From the NCBI RefSeq assembly GCF_016907435.1, contig NZ_JAFBBZ010000001.1:1674001-1738000 (forward strand): DNA of 64,000 nucleotides, given 5' to 3'. The notes beneath the pieces were generated by a model. The model saw only the letters and a program-made list of their open reading frames with translations, did not search any database and had not been told where the DNA came from. The position numbers and the translations under genes are program-made. Positions 59,265-64,000 of the stretch are shown here, in pieces; the first letter of the stretch is position 1, and each line of letters begins with the position of its first letter. Source of the DNA: Nocardioides salarius (GTDB lineage Bacteria > Actinomycetota > Actinomycetes > Propionibacteriales > Nocardioidaceae).

Positions 59265-60158
59265 GTGACCGACCTCTACGGCGCCCCGCGCCGGCGTCCC
59301 CGCTACGACGACCGGTACCTCGACGAGCCATCCTTCGACGACGCGCGGTTCGACGGGCCCCGGTTCGACGGGCCCTGGTTCGACGAGCCCTGGGAGGAGG
59401 CGGCGCGCTCGGACGGCCCGGTCGAGGACCGGCTCACCGAGCTGGTCTTCCTCGACGGCCGCCTGGTCTCCCACTCGACCCGCCCGGTGACGGGCACGGC
59501 GTGGGCGGCCTTCGCGGCCCGCCGCGACCGCGAGGAGCGCCAGCCGCCACCGCCACCGCCGACGCCGCGCTGGCAGCACGTGCTCGACTGGCTCGCCGAC
59601 CGGGTCGGCGGCGAGGCCGCGCTGGCCGCCCTCGACGCCGCGCCGCTGGGCGAGTCGCCCGACCTGCCCGACGACTACCCCAGCCGCGCCGAGCGCCAGC
59701 GGGTCGAGGCCGTCGCCGAGCTGCTGGACTCGGTGGCCGGGCGCTGCTTCGACGTCGAGGTCGCCACCGCGCTGCGCACCGCGCTGCTGACGCTGTGGCG
59801 CCTCGAGCCCGAGGCCGTCAGCCGCGCCAGCAGCGCGGCCGCCTGCGCCGGGGGGATCGCCTGGGCGGTCGCCAAGGCCAACGGGCTGCTGCACCCCGCG
59901 GGCGACCTGCGCGTCGGCACGCTCAAGGACCACCTCGACCTGCGCGGCGCCCCGTCGGCGTACGGCGCCACGGTGCGCGCGGGCCTGGTCGGCTTCCGCC
60001 ACCTCGCCTCGCTGCACCACCGCCCGATGGGCGTGCCCGACCTGCTCGACCTGGGCCACCCCGACCTGCTCACCGGCGCCACCCGCGCCCGTCTGCTGCA
60101 CCTGCGCGAGCGCGCCTGGGCCGCCCGCGACGCCCACCCGGCCCGAACTTCGCCCTGA
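59265..60158 (+). CDS. Conserved hypothetical protein (297 aa)
   Basis: A 297-residue protein that I do not recognise. The N-terminus is Arg/Asp/Pro-rich with a five-residue repeat (FDDAR, FDGPR, FDGPW, FDEPW). The rest is helical: WQHVLDWLADRVGGEAALAAL, RQRVEAVAELLDSVAGRCFD, then AAACAGGIAWAVAKANGLL, and a HLRERAWAARD tail. The middle-to-end part looks like a degenerate helix-turn-helix region (GTLKDHLDLRGAPSAYG). The GTG at 59265 follows CAGGAG. It is divergent from topA. Its stop codon lies inside a 22-bp repeat unit (60136-60157), so its last residues are repeat-derived. Confidence 0.6.
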   Translation: MTDLYGAPRRRPRYDDRYLDEPSFDDARFDGPRFDGPWFDEPWEEAARSDGPVEDRLTELVFLDGRLVSHSTRPVTGTAWAAFAARRDREERQPPPPPPTPRWQHVLDWLADRVGGEAALAALDAAPLGESPDLPDDYPSRAERQRVEAVAELLDSVAGRCFDVEVATALRTALLTLWRLEPEAVSRASSAAACAGGIAWAVAKANGLLHPAGDLRVGTLKDHLDLRGAPSAYGATVRAGLVGFRHLASLHHRPMGVPDLLDLGHPDLLTGATRARLLHLRERAWAARDAHPARTSP

Positions 60159-60196
60159 CCCGGCCCAGATCTCACGCCGACCCGGCCCATTCTTGG
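60136..60196. repeat. 22-bp-period tandem repeat, locus 2 (three units, IS target)
   Basis: Units with core ACCCGGCCC begin at 60136, 60158 and 60180, exactly 22 bases apart. The first contains the end of the upstream gene. The third is interrupted by the insertion sequence, whose 8-bp target duplication CCATTCTT (60187-60194 and 61659-61666) lies in it. The orientation is the same as at locus 1 and opposite to locus 3. Confidence 0.75.
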
Positions 60197-60217
60197 CTCT
60201 CCTGTCTCTTCCGTGGG

Positions 60218-61546
60218 TCATGTGCGCCCGGGGAGGGTGGGCCGGTGGCCGCCGAGGTTGAGCATGGCCAGCGCGATGAGGGCTTCGGGTGATCTGAATC
60301 CGAAGGCGACGCGGGTGATGAGTCGGATCTTGGTGTTGATCGATTCGATGCGTCCGTTGGACAGGTCGTGCTCGATGGCGGCCAGGATCGATGTGCGGTG
60401 CTTGGTGATTCGTCGTTGCAGCTCGACGAAGGAGGGAAGCCGGCATCTTCGGGCCCAGGCGATCCAGGCATCGAGGGCCTCGCAGGCTTGGTTGTAGGGC
60501 AGCTGGAAGACCACGCGCAGACCTTCTTTGAGCAGGTAGGCGCGGTGGAGGCGTGGATCGGTCTTGGCGATCCACTCAAGCTTGGCGCGTTGACGGGTGG
60601 TGAGGTTCTCGGGGTTCTTCCACAGCGCGTAGCGGGCACGTTTGAGGCCGCGTGCGCGACCGGTCGCGTCGTGTCGTCGCCCTTGGGGGCCGTGGCCGGG
60701 GCCGTTGCCGTACGTGCCGCCGGGGGCACGACGCGCGTTGTTCCACGCTGCGCGGCGTTCGACGTCGAGGGCCTCGGTGGCCCAGCCCACCACGTGGAAG
60801 GGATCAGCGCAGCGCACCGCCTGGGGACATCGTTGCGCCACCACGTCGCTGATCCACTGCGCGCCGTCGGCGCTGACATGGGTGATCTGAGCGCACCGAC
60901 CGGGCGAGGACTCCTCGAGAGCATCGAAGAACCGGCCCAGGGTCTCGCGGTCGCGTCCGGGCTGGGCCCAGATGAGTCGTCCGGTGTCGTGGTCGACGAC
61001 CACGGTCAGGTACTTGTGGCCGCGCTTGTAGGAGATCTCATCGATGCCGATTCGTCGCAGGCCGGCGAACTGGTCGATCCCGGCCGCGGTGTCGGCCCAC
61101 ACCCTGGTGATGATCGAGCCCACCGTGCGCCACGCGATGCGCATCAGCTGGGTCACCGCGCTCTTGGAGCACTGCGTGGCCAACCAGGCGACCTGTTGAT
61201 CAAAGGCACGGGTGTGCCCGGCCCCGTGGCGTGCCCAGGGCACCTGCCGGACCGTGGGGCCATGCACTGCGCACCGGACCCGCGGCGAATCGGCTTCCAA
61301 GTACACCTGGATGACACCGAGGTCCAGGGCCCGCCAGCGTCGGCGGTCCTCGCCAGGGTCGTACCAGCTGCTGGGTGCCCCGCACACCCCGCAGCGGCCG
61401 CGTTTGGCGCGACGTGGGCGCACGTGAGCGACCAGGACACCCCCGAGTGACCCGTCGGAATCGGCGTCCTGGTTGAACTCGACACCCTCGATCACCGCTG
61501 TCGCATCGACGCCCAACAAGGCGCGCCATAGGCTGGCGTCCCGCAC
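60218..61546 (-). CDS. ISL3-family transposase
   Basis: A 442-residue transposase. The N-terminal zinc-finger part is RGRCGVCGAPSSWYDPG with PRVRCAVHGPTVRQVPW. The catalytic DDE residues lie in RRIGIDEISYKRGHKYL, THVSADGAQWISDVV and NGRIESINTKIRLI. An HTH (SKSAVTQLMRIAWRTVGSII) lies between. The start is a GTG at 61546, with AGGAG six bases upstream. A TTG 12 codons upstream is an alternative but lacks a ribosome binding site. The 5' end of the mRNA can fold over this start (61542-61612). Confidence 0.93.
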   Translation of the reverse strand: MRDASLWRALLGVDATAVIEGVEFNQDADSDGSLGGVLVAHVRPRRAKRGRCGVCGAPSSWYDPGEDRRRWRALDLGVIQVYLEADSPRVRCAVHGPTVRQVPWARHGAGHTRAFDQQVAWLATQCSKSAVTQLMRIAWRTVGSIITRVWADTAAGIDQFAGLRRIGIDEISYKRGHKYLTVVVDHDTGRLIWAQPGRDRETLGRFFDALEESSPGRCAQITHVSADGAQWISDVVAQRCPQAVRCADPFHVVGWATEALDVERRAAWNNARRAPGGTYGNGPGHGPQGRRHDATGRARGLKRARYALWKNPENLTTRQRAKLEWIAKTDPRLHRAYLLKEGLRVVFQLPYNQACEALDAWIAWARRCRLPSFVELQRRITKHRTSILAAIEHDLSNGRIESINTKIRLITRVAFGFRSPEALIALAMLNLGGHRPTLPGRT

Positions 61547-61612
61547 GCCGTTCTCCTGCCCTTGGTTTCGGACTCTAGACAAGCCAGAAACCTAGACAGA
61601 GAACGGCGTGCG
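61542..61612 (-). promoter_or_regulatory. Inverted repeat that can hide the transposase start
   Basis: CGCACGCCGTTCTC (61542-61555) and GAGAACGGCGTGCG (61599-61612) are perfect 14-bp complements with a 43-base loop. In a minus-strand transcript that enters from outside the IS, the stem covers the ribosome binding site and the GTG start of the transposase. Confidence 0.6.
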
Positions 61613-61709
61613 CCACATCAGGCCACGCTCAGCGACCCACGGAAGGGTCACAAGAGCCCCATTCTTCCCACCCACCCGGCCAGGACCGACAGCTCGTGCC
61701 GCGCAGCCT

Positions 61710-61734
61710 CAACCTTTCGTGCCCGCCGGTCGTC
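61710..61734 (+). promoter_or_regulatory. Candidate SigE-family autoregulated promoter
   Basis: CAACC (61710-61714) and CGTC (61731-61734) are 16 bases apart, about 36-60 bases before the sigma factor start. AAC-type -35 and CGTC -10 elements are typical of ECF factors that drive their own genes. The IS insertion ends 44 bases upstream, so this promoter is intact. Confidence 0.5.
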
Positions 61735-61769
61735 AAGGTGGTGTCAACACCTACGAGCAGAGGACCCGG

Positions 61770-62318
61770 ATGAGCACGCACACCACCCGCGACCTCGGGG
61801 AGTTCGGGGAGTTCGGGGAGTTCGGGGAGTTCGCGCGAGCACAGACCCCCGGGTTGCTCGGTCTCGCCCACGCCCTGACCGGCAACCCCCACGACGCCTG
61901 GGACCTCACCCAGGAGACCGTCCGGATGGGCGAGCGGTGGGGCCGCACCCGCTTCGACGAGCCCGCGGCGTACGCCCGCACCGTGATGACCCGGCTCAAC
62001 ATCGACAGGCTGCGGCGGTTCCGCCGTGAGGTGCTGGTGCCGGGGAACCACCGCGAGGACGCCCGCGTGGAGCTGGTCGGCGAGCTCGACGGCTGGCTCG
62101 TCGAGGCGTTGGCGACGCTCAGCCCCCGCCAGCGCACGGCGCTGGCGCTGCGCTACGTCGAGGACCTCGACGTCCGCGGCATCGCGGCTCGGATGGGCTG
62201 CGCCGAGGGCACCGTCAAGGCCCACCTGTCCCGCGGCACCGAGCGGCTCCAGGCCGAGCTGGCCCGCCACCGCGCCGACCCGACCCGTCCCAGCACCCAG
62301 GAAGCGACCCCGCGATGA
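61770..62318 (+). CDS. SigE-family ECF RNA polymerase sigma factor
   Basis: A 182-residue ECF sigma factor. Region 2 contains LGLAHALTGNPHDAWDLTQE and ARTVMTRLNIDRLRRFRRE, and region 4 contains LSPRQRTALALRYVEDLDVR followed by GCAEGTVKAHLSRGTERL. This is the short SigE-type seen in many copies in actinobacteria. The N-terminus holds four copies of a 9-bp tandem repeat GGGGAGTTC (61797-61832) encoding (G-E-F)n. The stop overlaps the next gene (ATGA), which is its probable membrane partner. The ATG at 61770 lies just after a probable autoregulated promoter. Confidence 0.88.
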   Translation: MSTHTTRDLGEFGEFGEFGEFARAQTPGLLGLAHALTGNPHDAWDLTQETVRMGERWGRTRFDEPAAYARTVMTRLNIDRLRRFRREVLVPGNHREDARVELVGELDGWLVEALATLSPRQRTALALRYVEDLDVRGIAARMGCAEGTVKAHLSRGTERLQAELARHRADPTRPSTQEATPR

Positions 62319-63046
62319 GCCCCACCGACCTGCACGAGACCACCGACGGGCGTGACGACGAGCTCGAGCGGGCCTACGACCGGCTGACCTCGGCACTGGC
62401 GGCTCCGCTCGACCTCGGACCCGTTCTGGGCACCGCGATCACCCGTCGCCGGCGCCGACGTACGACCGTTCGCGTCGCGGGCGGCGCGCTGGCGGCCTCG
62501 GTCGCGATCGGCGGGCTCGCCCTGACCACCGGGGGCAGCGAGCCCGAGCGGGCACCAGACCCGGCCGGCCAGGGCGGGACCAACACCGTGGTGGTCACCC
62601 GCGACGACGGCGAGGAGCTCAGCTTCGGCCCGGTCGAGCTGAGCTGCTCGCCGGCCGGTCGACTGGGTGAGCGCCTCGACGCCTCCACCGAGGTGGTGAC
62701 CGGCCCCGACGACGTGCTCCTCGAGCCGTTGCTGCACATCTCTGTCCTCGTCGACGACGTCGAGCCCGGCCGCACCTACGTGCTGCCCTTCGAGGGGAGC
62801 GCGGAGAAGAAGAACGTCCGTTCCGAAGAGTGGACGTTCGTCTACTTCGCAGCCGTGCCGAGCCCCGACCCGGCACGGCAGGCCAACGAGATCGTCAGCG
62901 GCGCCCCCGACTCCACCGGCTCGGTGCGCTTCGACGCAGCGACCTGCGGCGACGTCCCCTCCCTCGACGTCACGATCGACGCCGTCCTCGGCAGCGAGGT
63001 CGAGCAGCCGGCGTACCCGATCGAGGGTCGGCTGTCCCTGCCCTGA
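62315..63046 (+). CDS. Membrane protein partner of the SigE-family factor (putative anti-sigma)
   Basis: A 243-residue protein. The cytoplasmic N-terminus of about 45 residues (ELERAYDRLTSALAAPLDL) has an Arg-rich end (TRRRRRRTT). A single transmembrane helix follows (VRVAGGALAASVAIGGLAL, about 52-70), then an extracytoplasmic domain with two cysteines (ELSCSPAG, AATCGDV). It has the topology of a membrane anti-sigma factor, but no ZAS zinc motif is seen. It is translationally coupled to the sigma gene. That coupling is the main reason for the functional guess. Confidence 0.65.
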   Translation: MSPTDLHETTDGRDDELERAYDRLTSALAAPLDLGPVLGTAITRRRRRRTTVRVAGGALAASVAIGGLALTTGGSEPERAPDPAGQGGTNTVVVTRDDGEELSFGPVELSCSPAGRLGERLDASTEVVTGPDDVLLEPLLHISVLVDDVEPGRTYVLPFEGSAEKKNVRSEEWTFVYFAAVPSPDPARQANEIVSGAPDSTGSVRFDAATCGDVPSLDVTIDAVLGSEVEQPAYPIEGRLSLP

Positions 63047-63061
63047 CCCCGGGCGGAGATC

Positions 63062-63138
63062 CGGGCCGGGTCGGCGAGAAGTTCGGGCCGGGTCAGTGTG
63101 AAGTTCGGGCCGGGTCGGCGGGAAGTTCGGGCCGGGTC
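63062..63138. repeat. 22-bp-period tandem repeat, locus 3 (four units)
   Basis: CGGGCCGGGTC begins at 63062, 63084, 63106 and 63128, exactly 22 bases apart, with GAAGTTC before three of the copies. The last unit includes the stop codon of the methyltransferase gene (63137-63139), and the rest fills the gap between convergent genes. The core is the reverse complement of that at loci 1 and 2. Confidence 0.8.
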
Positions 63139-64000
63139 AGGCGGGGGTGAGGTAGCCCTCGCGGACCAGCTCGCGCACGACCGGCAGGTAGTCCTCGCGG
63201 GTGGCGGTGGGGTCGAGGTCGAGCAGCTCGGCGAGGGCGTCGAGGATCTGGCCGACCTCGAGGTCTCCGTCGCAGGCACCGACCAGGGCGGCCACGACCG
63301 TGTCGGCGGTGCGGGCGCGGCGCAGGCCGGTCTGCTGGCGCAGCACGATGGTCTCTGGGTCCTCGGCGCCGGGTGCGCCCAGCGTCTCCTGCTGCACGTC
63401 GGGCCGGGTCACCAGCCGCGTGCCGGCGTCGACGTCGAGCCGCGCGGCGGCGCCCCACGCCGAGATCGCCGGCGCGATCGGCTGCTCGACCTCGTAGGGC
63501 CACGACAGCAGCTCGCGGGCGGGCGTGGCCGCGCGGTCCTCGCGCAGGTGCAGGTTGACCCAGCCGAAGCCGACGGCCTCGATGCGCTGCTCCTCCATCC
63601 ACGACAGCCAGGTGTCGTAGCGGCGCCGGTAGTCGGCGGTGGCCGCCGCGGTGGCCGAGCCGGTCGAGGGGTGGTGGCCGGAGTCCTTGAGCCACAGCTC
63701 GACGTACGACGCCGGGTCGAGCACCTCGCGCTGGACCACCAGCGCGTCGACGTCGTCGCGCAGCCACGCGCCGAGCCGCTCGTCCCACGGCTGGTCCTCG
63801 CTGATCACCCAGTTGGCCAGCACCTGGCACCAGCCGCCGGGGGCTAGGTGGTCGGGCGCGGTGCGCACGATGTCCTCGACGACCCGGTCGCCGGGCAGCC
63901 CGGAGTCGCGGTAGACCAGCCGCTCGCCGGTGGCCGGCGAGATCACGAACGGAGGGTTGGTGGCGATCAGGTCGAAGCGGTCACCGGCCACGGGCTCGAA
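63137..64000 (-). CDS. Class I SAM-dependent methyltransferase, C-terminal 287 codons (N-terminus outside window)
   Basis: This partial gene enters from the right edge and carries the methyltransferase motif FDLIATNPPFVISPATGERL, an NPPF/Y signature of glutamine- or base-modifying N-methyltransferases. After it come VRTAPDHLAPGGWCQVLANW and a long C-terminal extension (ELLDLDPTATREDYLPVVREL). The motif I region lies outside the window. The length and the extension recall the actinobacterial DUF7059/DUF7782-type methyltransferases. The substrate is unknown. Its end is in the 22-bp repeat. Confidence 0.75.
   Translation of the reverse strand, partial: FEPVAGDRFDLIATNPPFVISPATGERLVYRDSGLPGDRVVEDIVRTAPDHLAPGGWCQVLANWVISEDQPWDERLGAWLRDDVDALVVQREVLDPASYVELWLKDSGHHPSTGSATAAATADYRRRYDTWLSWMEEQRIEAVGFGWVNLHLREDRAATPARELLSWPYEVEQPIAPAISAWGAAARLDVDAGTRLVTRPDVQQETLGAPGAEDPETIVLRQQTGLRRARTADTVVAALVGACDGDLEVGQILDALAELLDLDPTATREDYLPVVRELVREGYLTPA

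Larger units (their letters stand above)
60195..61658 (-). mobile_element. Complete ISL3-family insertion sequence with target duplication
   Basis: The 1464-bp element has 25-bp terminal inverted repeats (60195-60219 and 61634-61658; 21 of 25 positions match), beginning GGCTCT as in ISL3-family ends. It is flanked by the exact 8-bp direct repeat CCATTCTT (60187-60194 and 61659-61666), the usual size for this family. It contains one transposase gene on the minus strand. The intact ends, duplication and reading frame suggest a recent insertion. Confidence 0.92.

Noticed and set aside
60218..60924. Other frames inside the IS suggesting a second transposase or accessory gene
   Set aside because: They lack domain similarity and run antisense to or out of phase with the transposase. 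One transposase explains the element.
63062..63138. Regular short repeats resembling a CRISPR array
   Set aside because: The units are only 22 bases apart, the intervening bases are nearly identical rather than unique, and there are no cas genes. This is a tandem repeat.

Overview
The window comes from a very GC-rich actinobacterium, most likely a member of the Nocardioidaceae close to Nocardioides. This is an inference from four things: strong G/C bias at third codon positions, frequent GTG starts, actinobacterial gene styles (fused pcaL, a PadR-type regulator beside vanABK, a SigE-family ECF factor, a DUF222/13E12 HNH protein, a lysine-rich TopA tail) and dispersed palindromic repeats. No rRNA, phage or CRISPR locus is visible. 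One tRNA gene (Thr, CGT) is present.

The left two thirds are dominated by degradation of aromatic compounds. At 1-3475 is the phenylacetyl-CoA epoxidase operon paaABCDE, which runs off the left edge. From 16.2 to 33.6 kb lies a protocatechuate (beta-ketoadipate) supercluster. It contains pcaFIJ with a divergent IclR regulator, a four-gene NitT/TauT-type ABC importer, vanABK with a divergent PadR (VanR-like) regulator, pcaHGBL with a second divergent IclR regulator, and pobA beside a secreted esterase. A third aromatic locus at 45.4-48.2 kb holds a mobA-like 3-hydroxybenzoate 4-monooxygenase, frameshifted here, with a third IclR regulator. Vanillate, 4-hydroxybenzoate and 3-hydroxybenzoate would all be turned into protocatechuate, cleaved by PcaHG and carried to succinyl-CoA and acetyl-CoA by PcaB, PcaL, PcaIJ and PcaF. 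Recurring 15-bp palindromes in the promoters suggest two overlapping IclR regulons, one of which includes the ABC importer and the esterase.

Between these loci are smaller units. They include a FUSC-type exporter with an orphan LuxR response regulator, and a diiron-type redox enzyme translationally coupled to a CDGSH Fe-S protein. An old-yellow-enzyme/lipase pair, a xylulokinase next to a zinc dehydrogenase, and an iron-box-controlled siderophore-interacting protein follow. There are also two anti-sigma/phosphatase-type signalling proteins that share an unnamed C-terminal domain.

The right third (48-64 kb) is more housekeeping in character: a LysR regulator, a flavin amine oxidase, a secreted tripeptidyl-type hydrolase, holB, tmk, a spore photoproduct lyase homologue and topA. 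It is interrupted by a complete ISL3-family insertion sequence at 60195-61658 with an exact 8-bp target duplication. The IS sits in one of three loci of a 22-bp-period tandem repeat and just upstream of a SigE-family sigma factor operon. A separate array of about 140-bp palindromic repeats lies at 37.5-38.0 kb beside a frameshifted DUF222/HNH gene.
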